From DATLFA01 sp039915945 (GTDB lineage: Bacteria; Actinomycetota; Acidimicrobiia; Acidimicrobiales; WLNW01): a stretch of 64,000 nucleotides of DNA. Made by a program: the position numbers and the translations under genes. The DNA lies in assembly GCA_039915945.1 (NCBI GenBank), contig JBDSMH010000048.1, positions 50,968-114,967 of the forward strand. The letters run 5' to 3'. Positions 43,172 to 50,504 of this stretch are shown piece by piece. Position 1 is the stretch's first letter, and every line of letters begins with the position of its first letter. The notes beneath the pieces were generated by a model. The model was given only the letters and a program-made list of their open reading frames with translations. It was not told where the DNA came from and made no database searches.

Positions 43172-44344
43172 ATGATGAACTTCTCCGGAACCACTGCCAT
43201 CGTCGGCATCGGCGCCACTGAGTTCTCCAAGGACTCGGGGCGCACTCCGTTGGCGCTCGCCGTCGAAGCGTGCCAAGCGGCGCTCGACGACGCCGGCGTC
43301 GCCCCTGAGCAGGTGAATGGCATCGTCACGTTCTCGGCCGAGATGAACACCGAGATCGAAGTCGCGCGCAATCTCGGCATCCCCAATCTGACCCACTTCT
43401 CGATGATTCACCACGGCGGCGGTGCCGCCTGCGGCACCATCGCGCAAGCCGCAATGGCGGTCGCGTCCGGACAAGCCGACTACGTGCTCGTGTATCGCGC
43501 CTTCAACGAACGGTCATGGGCACGCTTCGGTGCCGGCGTGCAAGATCGCCCGGCCGGTGCCGAGGTGTCCGAAGTGAGCTTCTCGTGGTCGTCGCCATTC
43601 GGTCTGTTGACGCCGGCTTCGTGGGTCGCGATGTTCGCCACGCGCTACATGCACGAATACGGCGCAACCAGTGAGGATTTTGGTCGCATCGCAGTCGCCG
43701 ACCGCCGGCACGCGGCCACCAATCCCAAGGCGCACTTCTATCAACGGCCGATCACTCTCGAAGACCACCAGAACAGCCGCTGGATCATGTATCCCCTGCA
43801 CCTGCTCGACTGTTGCCAAGAGAGCGACGGCGGCCAAGCGTTGCTCGTCACGACCATGGAGCGCGCCCGCGACCTGCGCCAGAAACCAGCCAAGATCGCT
43901 GCCGCCGCGCAGGGTTCGGCGTCAGGGCAGCAGATGATGCGCAGCTACTACCGTCCGTCGATCACCGGCATCCCCGAGATGGCGTTGTGTGCGCAGCAGC
44001 TCTACGAAAACTCCGGCATGGGTCCCGCCGACATCCAGACGGCGATCTTCTACGACCACTTCACTCCGCTGGTCCTGCCGCAGCTCGAAGAGTTCGGCTT
44101 TTGCGCCCGGGGCGAAGCCAAGGACTTCATACGAGACGGCGCCCTCGAGATCGGCGGCCGGCTGCCCATCAACACCAATGGCGGACAGCTCGGTGAGGCC
44201 TATATCCACGGCATGAACGGCATCGCCGAAGCGGTGCGACAAGTGCGCGGTAGCGCGGTCAACCAGATCGACAGCGTAGAAAACGTTCTCGTCACCGCCG
44301 GCACGGCGGTCCCGACGAGCGCCCTGATCGTGTCGCAACCGTAG
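43172..44344 (+). CDS. Thiolase-like aldolase (Ltp2-like steroid side-chain lyase)
   Basis: A 390-residue thiolase-fold protein of the SCP-X/Ltp type. It keeps G-I-G-A-T-E-F-S at the N-terminus, H-H-G-G-G-A-A-C-G, then the C-terminal N-T-N-G-G-Q-L-G-E-A-Y-I-H-G-M. The usual thiolase Cys pair is not both present in standard positions, in line with Ltp2 retro-aldolases that cleave rather than thiolyse. In mycobacteria Ltp2 binds the DUF35 domain of ChsH2 and removes propionyl-CoA from the side chain. The direct gene coupling here (ATG 43172, 5 bases after the hydratase) supports the same partnership. Confidence 0.85.
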   Translation: MMNFSGTTAIVGIGATEFSKDSGRTPLALAVEACQAALDDAGVAPEQVNGIVTFSAEMNTEIEVARNLGIPNLTHFSMIHHGGGAACGTIAQAAMAVASGQADYVLVYRAFNERSWARFGAGVQDRPAGAEVSEVSFSWSSPFGLLTPASWVAMFATRYMHEYGATSEDFGRIAVADRRHAATNPKAHFYQRPITLEDHQNSRWIMYPLHLLDCCQESDGGQALLVTTMERARDLRQKPAKIAAAAQGSASGQQMMRSYYRPSITGIPEMALCAQQLYENSGMGPADIQTAIFYDHFTPLVLPQLEEFGFCARGEAKDFIRDGALEIGGRLPINTNGGQLGEAYIHGMNGIAEAVRQVRGSAVNQIDSVENVLVTAGTAVPTSALIVSQP

Positions 44345-44350
44345 GGCCCG

Positions 44351-45610
44351 CTGCAACACGACGCGTTCGCCGTTTGTCTTCCGGGACTAGAGGGGCTCCT
44401 CGAGCGCGAGCTCGACGCGCTCGGCGTGGGCCACGGCCGCGCGCGCCGCGGCGGGGTCGAGTTCCGCGCGTCGACGCGCCAGCTCTACGCCGCCAATGTG
44501 TGGTCGCGCACGGCAACGCGCGTCATCACCCGTGTGAGCAACTTCCGAGCCCGCAGCTTCGAAGAGCTCGAAGCCGGCGCAGCCGATACGCCCTGGTTCG
44601 ATTTCGCGTCACCTGATCGCGCCGTTCGCTTCGCCGTGACCTCGCACCGCTCGCGCCTTTATCACACCGACGCCATCGCCGAGCGATTCGCTCGCGTCTT
44701 CGGACGCGATCTCGGCGACGACGCGGACGACGCGCAGCTCTTCGTCATCCGCTTCGATCGCGACGTGTGCACGGTCAGCGCCGACAGCTCGGGGCGCCCG
44801 CTGCATCAACGCGGCTGGCGTCTCGGCCTCGCCAAGGCGCCGCTGCGACCGACGCTCGCGGCGGCGGTGTTGCTCAGTTGCGGGTGGGCAGAGCCCGAGC
44901 GGCTCTCGACAGAGCGGGGAACAAAGCCCGAGCCGCGTGCGTTGCTCGATCCGATGTGTGGGTCGGGCACGATCGCCATCGAGGCGGCGCTGATCGCGAC
45001 GCAGCGCGCGCCGGGGGCCAATCGTGAGTTCTCGTTCCAGCAGTGGCCGTCGTTCGAGCCGGGCACCTGGGCCAGCGTGAAGGCATCGATTCGCGCGACG
45101 CGCGACACGGTGCCGGTGCCGCCCATCATTGCGTGCGACCGCGATGCCGGCGCCATCGAAACGACGATCGCCAATGCCGAACGCGCGGGTGTCGCCGACC
45201 TCGTGCACACCCACGCGGTGGCGTTGTCCGCGACAGGCAAGCTCGATGAAGTGCGTGCCGCCGCAACGGGCATGATCGTGACGAATCCTCCCTACGGCGT
45301 ACGAGTGGCGTCGAACAAAGGACTGCGCGACCTCTACGCGTCGTTGGGAAACCTCGTCAAGGGACCCCTCGCGTCGTGGGATCTCGCGTTTCTGGCGGCC
45401 GACGACACGCTCGCTCGCGCGACGGGGCTGGCGCTCAATCCCCTCGTGCGCACCAAGAACGGCGGCATCGACGTGACGCTGTGGCAGCGTCGTTCAACCG
45501 ACTCACGGTCGCGCGATGAGCGCTTGCGCGAAGAGCAAGGCAGCCAGGCGCGCGACTCAGAGGGCGTGGACGAAGCGCATCTGGCGGCTCTGCGCGAGCA
45601 GGACACCTGA
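44351..45610 (+). CDS. THUMP-domain rRNA/RNA guanine-N2 methyltransferase (RlmL-like)
   Basis: About 419 residues if it starts at CTG 44351. The family's conserved N-terminus (F-A-V-C-L-P-G-L-E-G-L-L) begins at about 44363 and needs a start between the in-frame TAG at 44342 and that point. No ATG, GTG or TTG lies there, so CTG 44351 is the best candidate; GTG 44426 would delete the conserved part. A THUMP region covers roughly residues 60-150. Methyltransferase motif I is D-P-M-C-G-S-G-T-I and the catalytic motif is T-N-P-P-Y-G. A copy of the dispersed repeat is inserted in frame before motif I. About 40 extra C-terminal residues overlap the thioesterase gene antisense. Confidence 0.8.
   Translation: MQHDAFAVCLPGLEGLLERELDALGVGHGRARRGGVEFRASTRQLYAANVWSRTATRVITRVSNFRARSFEELEAGAADTPWFDFASPDRAVRFAVTSHRSRLYHTDAIAERFARVFGRDLGDDADDAQLFVIRFDRDVCTVSADSSGRPLHQRGWRLGLAKAPLRPTLAAAVLLSCGWAEPERLSTERGTKPEPRALLDPMCGSGTIAIEAALIATQRAPGANREFSFQQWPSFEPGTWASVKASIRATRDTVPVPPIIACDRDAGAIETTIANAERAGVADLVHTHAVALSATGKLDEVRAAATGMIVTNPPYGVRVASNKGLRDLYASLGNLVKGPLASWDLAFLAADDTLARATGLALNPLVRTKNGGIDVTLWQRRSTDSRSRDERLREEQGSQARDSEGVDEAHLAALREQDT
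44893..44920 (+). repeat. Dispersed GC-rich repeat, copy E (inside the methyltransferase gene)
   Basis: GCCCGAGCGGCTCTCG then ACAGAGCGGGGA. It matches copies at 7741, 22551, 22584 and 30129 and encodes P-E-R-L-S-T-E-R-G-T in frame, between THUMP and motif I. Confidence 0.65.
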
Positions 45611-46360
45611 CGAACTCCAGATGTTGACGTCTTCGTCGACGAACCCACCGATGGAACCGACGGTGCGCAGGTCGACGAGCACCGCACTGGTGGGCGGAAT
45701 GTCCTCGCGCGGCAGCGGCGACCGGAAATGGGTTGTGATGTCGACCGACACCGCCGGTGAGGGCTCGGTCCAACGGTGGTATGCCGCGGGTATCCAGAGA
45801 TCGGCGACGACCGGAATGAACAGATGGTCGATCGCACCTAGATCGCGTTGCACGACCCAACCACCGACATGGGCGTCACCGCCGCCGCGAGCAAACGTGC
45901 CGATGCGGGGAAACATGTCGAAGTGTTCGTGCGTCGGCACGCCCAGCGGCGTCGCGACCGGTGCTTCGTCGAGTCGGATCGGAGCAATGTCGGGAGGCAG
46001 CACCGCGCGGAACTCGTTGAACTCGCGCCACGTACCGAAGCTGGCGAGCGCCAGACCGGCGAGCTTGCCGTTCGAAAACAGCCGCGCGCTGACGTTGGAC
46101 ATGTTGCGACCGGCCCGCTCGACATTGGTCTCGGCGCGGAACGTGCCGTCGAGGAACGGCCGGATGAAATGCATGGTCATCGACTGCGGCAGTTGTTCGG
46201 CGTTGCCCAGCGTCGCCCTCATGGACTTCAGCGCCAACGCTTGTACGTACCCACCGAACAGCGCACCGTGACCCCACCAGGTCTTGTCGCAGATCCGCTC
46301 GAAGGCACCGTCCGCTTCTTGGTTGAGCGTGCAGTGCTCGTGGAGCAACCCTTGCATCAT
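45557..46360 (-). CDS. Acyl-CoA thioesterase (TesB-like double hot-dog)
   Basis: A 267-residue thioesterase-superfamily protein of the 4HBT_3/TesB type. The N-terminal hot-dog has W-W-G-H-G-A-L-F-G-G-Y and M-T-M-H-F-I-R-P-F. The C-terminal hot-dog has D-I-T-T-H-F-R-S-P-L and ends with the usual S-R-Q-M-R-F-V. It would hydrolyse acyl-CoA to free acid and CoA. Its ATG overlaps the stop of the upstream enoyl-CoA hydratase (ATGA), so the two are co-translated. The 3' end overlaps the methyltransferase gene by 54 bases on the opposite strand. Confidence 0.88.
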   Translation of the reverse strand: MMQGLLHEHCTLNQEADGAFERICDKTWWGHGALFGGYVQALALKSMRATLGNAEQLPQSMTMHFIRPFLDGTFRAETNVERAGRNMSNVSARLFSNGKLAGLALASFGTWREFNEFRAVLPPDIAPIRLDEAPVATPLGVPTHEHFDMFPRIGTFARGGGDAHVGGWVVQRDLGAIDHLFIPVVADLWIPAAYHRWTEPSPAVSVDITTHFRSPLPREDIPPTSAVLVDLRTVGSIGGFVDEDVNIWSSSGVLLAQSRQMRFVHAL

Positions 46361-47184
46361 TGACCCTCGAAGTCGGCTTGTTCCTTGCGCGCCTTGGCCG
46401 CGAAACCTTTGTAGACATCTTCGGAGGACCACAACACCGACGATGCCAACGACTCGAAGTTCGCTGCTTCGTCGAACCCGCGATAGGCGACATGGTTGAC
46501 CGCTCGTTTGACGCCTTGCACCGCAAGGGGCGCGTTCGCCGCGATCTCGCGGGCGAGATCGAGCGCGGTCGAGAGCAACGCGTCGGGCTCGACGACGAGC
46601 TGGACCAGCCCCCACTGCTCGGCCTCGATCGGGCCGAAGCGACGACCCGTCATCGCCAGCCACTTGGTGCGCGCGGCGCCGAGCTCGCTGACCATGCGCA
46701 GATCGGCACCGCCGACGATCTGCGTTCCGAGCGTGACCTGAGGCAGGGCGAAGATGGCATCGGTCGCGGCGATGCGGATGTCGGCGAGCATCGCGATCTC
46801 GAGGCCGGCGCCGAGGCAATAGCCATGGATCGCCGCGATCACCGGCTGCGGCAACTGATCGACGACCTTCCACCGTTCGAAGAGGTACTTGGCCCGTTCA
46901 TAGGAGATGAGCGTGCGTTCGGCGGGACTACGTCCCGGATGGCGTTCGACCACATCGTCGGTCTCGGGCTTCAGGTCTTCGCCCGCGCAGAACGCTCGTC
47001 CCTCGCCGCGCAGCACCACGCAGCGCACCGACGCATCGAAACGCAACTCGTCGGCGATCGCGCACAGATCGTCGGTCGGGCCCCAAGCCCACGCGTTGAG
47101 CTTCTCCGGCCGATCGAACGAGACCACCGCCACCGGCCCCTGCCGTTCGAGCTTCACCGTGGGCTTGCGTGCAGTGTTCGTCAT
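46357..47184 (-). CDS. Enoyl-CoA hydratase
   Basis: A 275-residue crotonase-fold protein. Oxyanion segment 1 is G-E-G-R-A-F-C-A-G-E-D-L and segment 2 is H-G-Y-C-L-G-A-G-L-E-I-A. The later A-L-P-Q-V-T-L-G replaces the usual F-x-x-P-E region, so only one of the two hydratase glutamates is obvious. The start is ATG 47184; TACGCT (47193-47198) lies 8 nt upstream and the family sequence begins shortly after. It heads a two-gene operon with the thioesterase. Likely acyl-CoA catabolism. Confidence 0.88.
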   Translation of the reverse strand: MTNTARKPTVKLERQGPVAVVSFDRPEKLNAWAWGPTDDLCAIADELRFDASVRCVVLRGEGRAFCAGEDLKPETDDVVERHPGRSPAERTLISYERAKYLFERWKVVDQLPQPVIAAIHGYCLGAGLEIAMLADIRIAATDAIFALPQVTLGTQIVGGADLRMVSELGAARTKWLAMTGRRFGPIEAEQWGLVQLVVEPDALLSTALDLAREIAANAPLAVQGVKRAVNHVAYRGFDEAANFESLASSVLWSSEDVYKGFAAKARKEQADFEGQ

Positions 47185-47192
47185 GGCTGCGC

Positions 47193-47198
47193 AGCGTA
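47193..47198 (-). promoter_or_regulatory. -10 hexamer TACGCT for enoyl-CoA hydratase operon
   Basis: TACGCT with an 8-nt spacer to ATG 47184. Confidence 0.45.
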
Positions 47199-47257
47199 AA
47201 CCGACCCTGCGGGCCTCGCGCAGCTTGGAGCGGGTTACCCTCTTAGCAGGAGCACCT

Positions 47258-48508
47258 GTGGAGCGCATCGATTTCGCTGACCTCGTGGCCAAGAACCGGC
47301 GCTGGACATGGGTGCTGCTCGGGGCCAGTTTCTTACTACTGGCAGTGGTCGCACTCACCGTGTCCATCTACCTGGGCGGCGGCCTCGTCGGCGTGATCGC
47401 CGGCCTCGCGGTGGCCATGGCACTGACGTTCTTCAGCTACGCGAGCTCCGACAAGATCGCCCTGTCGGCCACGCACGCGCGCGAGGCCGATCCCAATCAG
47501 TTCGGTCAGTTGCATAACCTCGTAGAGCAAATGGCGATCGCGGCGGGTATCCCCAAACCGAAGGTGTACGTGGTGCACGACCCCGCGCCCAACGCGTTCG
47601 CCACCGGCAAGAGCCCCAAGTCCGCGTCCGTCGCCGTGACCACCGGACTACTCGAGAAGATGAACCGCGACGAACTCGAGGGCGTGTTGGCTCACGAGCT
47701 CGCCCACATCCGCAATTACGACATCCGGGTCATGACTGTCGCGGTCGCGACCGCGGGTTCGGTCGCCGTCATCACCGACGTCTTCTGGCGGCTCATGTTC
47801 TTCGGCGCAGTCGGTGGCCGGCGCCGCGGCGGCGACAACGACCGCGGCGGCAATCCGTTGGCACTCATCGCGCTGGTGGTGGTCGCCATCTTCGCTCCCA
47901 TCGCTGCGGCCTTGTTGAAGGCCGCGATCAGCCGCAAGCGCGAAGCCTTGGCCGATGCGAGCGCGGTCGCGTTCACCCGCTACCCCACCGGATTGCGGCG
48001 CGCGCTCGAAAAACTCGACGCCGATTCGACGGTCATCCAGCACGTCTCGCACGCCACGTCGCATCTGTGGATCGAGTCGCCCGACGATCGCGAGCATGAC
48101 AAGAGCAGCGCCAAGTTGAACGAGATGTTCAATACCCATCCGCCGCTGCGCGAGCGCATCAACATCTTGCGGGCGATCGAAGGCTTGCCCGAATACCAAG
48201 GACCCGAAGCCGACGTGCTTGCCGATCTCGATCGCCGCCAGCAACAGCGCATGACCGACCCGACCAACAGCGGGGCCGGTGCTGTCGCTACCGCGCTCCG
48301 CCCTCTCGATACCACTCCGACCGCGGCGTCGACCATGCACCTCGACCAGATCGGACAGCACGCACCTGAGGCTCTACAACAGGGCGCTATATCTCCGACC
48401 AACGGTCCCGCCTCGCCAGCCGGTTGGTATGTCGACCCTTCGGGACAACCGCACACGCTTCGTTACTGGGACGGGGACGAGTGGACCAAACACACTGCGC
48501 AGCGATGA
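47258..48508 (+). CDS. htpX: HtpX-like M48 zinc metalloprotease with C-terminal DUF2510
   Basis: A 416-residue membrane protease. Two N-terminal helices are followed by the zinc motif H-E-L-A-H in G-V-L-A-H-E-L-A-H-I-R-N. Two further helices and E-A-L-A-D-A-S-A-V-A-F (third ligand Glu) follow. The cytoplasmic catalytic domain ends with T-H-P-P-L-R-E-R-I. An unusual extension of about 70 residues ends in P-A-G-W-Y-V-D-P-S-G and L-R-Y-W-D-G-D-E-W-T, a DUF2510 domain. HtpX degrades damaged membrane proteins. Start GTG 47258, with GGAG eight bases upstream. The next gene overlaps its stop by ATGA. Confidence 0.9.
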   Translation: MERIDFADLVAKNRRWTWVLLGASFLLLAVVALTVSIYLGGGLVGVIAGLAVAMALTFFSYASSDKIALSATHAREADPNQFGQLHNLVEQMAIAAGIPKPKVYVVHDPAPNAFATGKSPKSASVAVTTGLLEKMNRDELEGVLAHELAHIRNYDIRVMTVAVATAGSVAVITDVFWRLMFFGAVGGRRRGGDNDRGGNPLALIALVVVAIFAPIAAALLKAAISRKREALADASAVAFTRYPTGLRRALEKLDADSTVIQHVSHATSHLWIESPDDREHDKSSAKLNEMFNTHPPLRERINILRAIEGLPEYQGPEADVLADLDRRQQQRMTDPTNSGAGAVATALRPLDTTPTAASTMHLDQIGQHAPEALQQGAISPTNGPASPAGWYVDPSGQPHTLRYWDGDEWTKHTAQR

Positions 48509-50019
48509 CCGGTCATCGTCGCCGCCGCCTCCGCGCGATCGCACCGATCGTGATCGTGTTCGCCGTCCTCGTCGCATCGTGCGGCAGTTACGACCGCAAT
48601 CCCGATGCCGCCAAGGCATCGACGACAACGCGCCGGTCGGCCACGTCGTCGTCGGTCACCGGTAGCACGACGACCACCACACTGGCGCCCGGCGCCAGCA
48701 CGAGCAGCACCCGCTCGACGACGACCACCACGCGCCCGAGTGCGTCGACGAGCACGGCCTCGACGACGCGGCCGGCCCTCAACTCGGCGGGCGCGCTACC
48801 CCCCTTGCGGGGGCGCCTGGCGATCATCGATGCGCAGGGCCGACTCGTGGTCACCCAGCCCAACGGCAATTCGGTCGTACCGATCACCAACGCCAGTCAG
48901 GGGGAGATCGCGCACCCCACGTGGTCGCCCGACGCGACCCGACTCGTGTGGACCGCCACTTCACCCGTGGGCGCGCAGGTGTCGAGCAGCGCCGTGGGCT
49001 CGACGGCAGGCGCGGTTTCGTTGGCGTTGAGCGAACCCGCGCCGACCTACTTCTCGTGGCGCCCTCCGTCGGCGCGCACGGCGCTCGGACTGCCGACCAC
49101 CACCACGGCGCCGGCGAGCCTGGCGCGCGTCGCGTGGTCTCGCACCATCGCGAACCCCAACCAGGGCACCGAGAACAACGCCCAGAGCACCACCGGCTTC
49201 GGTGTCCTCGATCTGGCGGCAGCGGCCACCCTGCGCACGTTGGCCAAGGGTGCGACCCTGTACTTCTGGCTCTCACCTGACGGCACGCGAGCCATCGTGC
49301 ACAACGGCGACGCGGATCTTGCGGCGGTCGATCTCGACACCGGCGTGTCCACCCCGCTGCAAGTCACCGCGTCCGGCTTCGAAACACCCGTCTGGCTCGA
49401 AGGCAACTCGGTACTACTCGCGGTGCAAGCAGGCACCAACCAGTACCTGTCGGTCATCGACATCACCACCGGCCGCCGCCAAGACCTGTTGCGCTACGAA
49501 GGAACCATCCAGTTCGTCGTCGACCAGAGTGGCCAACGCATCGCATATCAGGTCAACGCCGGTGGCGGCGGTGGCAACAATCCCGCGATGGGCCCACTGC
49601 TGCAGGCACCGACCACCACCATTCCCACTGCGACCATCGGCCGGCTGAGCCTGTTCGAGCGGCGCAACAACAGCAACCGTTCGATTCTCGACACCGCCGC
49701 AGTCGCGTTTGTGTGGAGTCCGACCAGCGACCGAATCGCGTTCTTGGCCCAAGCCAGCGGCGCCCTGCAGTGGCGCTTCTGGACGGAACGAACCATCGAG
49801 TCGTCGGTGCTCTTCCAACCGTCGGCGGCCGCGCAGCAGTACATCGCGGCTTTCACGCAATACGACCAGAGCACGCGCTGGTTCTCCCCCGACGGCAAAG
49901 CCTTCGTGTTCGCGGGCAAGGTCGCCGATCTCACCGGCGTGTGGGTGCAGGTGCTCGACGGGTTCGGGCCACCCGCTCGCGTCAGCGACGGTTCATTCGC
50001 GGTGTGGTCGCCGCAATGA
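48505..50019 (+). CDS. Lipoprotein with beta-propeller (TolB/WD40-like) domain
   Basis: A 504-residue lipoprotein. The basic N-terminus R-R-R-R and hydrophobic core I-V-I-V-F-A-V-L-V end at A-S-C-G, giving a lipidated Cys. A Thr/Ser-rich linker of about 80 residues follows. The rest has repeated W-S-P-D-A-T-R-L, F-W-L-S-P-D-G-T-R and W-F-S-P-D-G-K-A units typical of TolB-like propeller blades. Propeller lipoproteins usually mediate protein contacts at the cell surface, and no ligand is evident. It is coupled to HtpX and the DUF2752 gene by ATGA overlaps on both sides. Confidence 0.8.
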   Translation: MTGHRRRRLRAIAPIVIVFAVLVASCGSYDRNPDAAKASTTTRRSATSSSVTGSTTTTTLAPGASTSSTRSTTTTTRPSASTSTASTTRPALNSAGALPPLRGRLAIIDAQGRLVVTQPNGNSVVPITNASQGEIAHPTWSPDATRLVWTATSPVGAQVSSSAVGSTAGAVSLALSEPAPTYFSWRPPSARTALGLPTTTTAPASLARVAWSRTIANPNQGTENNAQSTTGFGVLDLAAAATLRTLAKGATLYFWLSPDGTRAIVHNGDADLAAVDLDTGVSTPLQVTASGFETPVWLEGNSVLLAVQAGTNQYLSVIDITTGRRQDLLRYEGTIQFVVDQSGQRIAYQVNAGGGGGNNPAMGPLLQAPTTTIPTATIGRLSLFERRNNSNRSILDTAAVAFVWSPTSDRIAFLAQASGALQWRFWTERTIESSVLFQPSAAAQQYIAAFTQYDQSTRWFSPDGKAFVFAGKVADLTGVWVQVLDGFGPPARVSDGSFAVWSPQ

Positions 50020-50465
50020 CCACCGCGGCCCCGCCGGCCCCACAATCGTCGCGCTATGCCCGCCCGTTGGGGTTCCTCGCCGGGGCCGTGCTGCTCGCCC
50101 CGACGCTGCTGCGGCCCGACGCCGGCGGGCCGGTGCTCTGCCCGTTCCGGCGCGTCACGGGAGTGTGGTGTCCCACGTGCGGGATGACTCGTGCCGTCGC
50201 GTGGATGGCCCACGGCGATCTGCACCAATCATTGCGCTACCACCCGCTGGCGCCGCTGCTTCTCATCGAGGCCGTCCTCGGCGCGGCCTTCCTCTGGTAC
50301 CGCCACCGAGCACACCGAGACGATCCGGCGTGGGTGCCGTTTGGTTTCCTCCGCTCGCATTCGCCCCAGACGCTGCTGCGCGCTCTGATCGTGGCGAACG
50401 CCCTGCTCGTGTTGGCCGTCTGGGTGATTCGGGTCAAATCAGGGTCGTTCGACGATCTGGGCTGA
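50016..50465 (+). CDS. DUF2752 membrane protein
   Basis: A 149-residue protein with two or three hydrophobic segments. The DUF2752 signature is clear: C-P-F-R-R-V-T-G-V-W-C-P-T-C-G-M-T-R-A, with four cysteines in or near the membrane. The family is widespread and uncharacterised. The Cys arrangement suggests metal or redox function, but that is inference. Its ATG overlaps the propeller lipoprotein stop (ATGA), so it belongs to the htpX-led operon. Confidence 0.85.
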   Translation: MTTAAPPAPQSSRYARPLGFLAGAVLLAPTLLRPDAGGPVLCPFRRVTGVWCPTCGMTRAVAWMAHGDLHQSLRYHPLAPLLLIEAVLGAAFLWYRHRAHRDDPAWVPFGFLRSHSPQTLLRALIVANALLVLAVWVIRVKSGSFDDLG

Positions 50466-50504
50466 ACCCCGTGGCCCGGCGGGCGAACTACCCTTACGAA
50501 CCTG

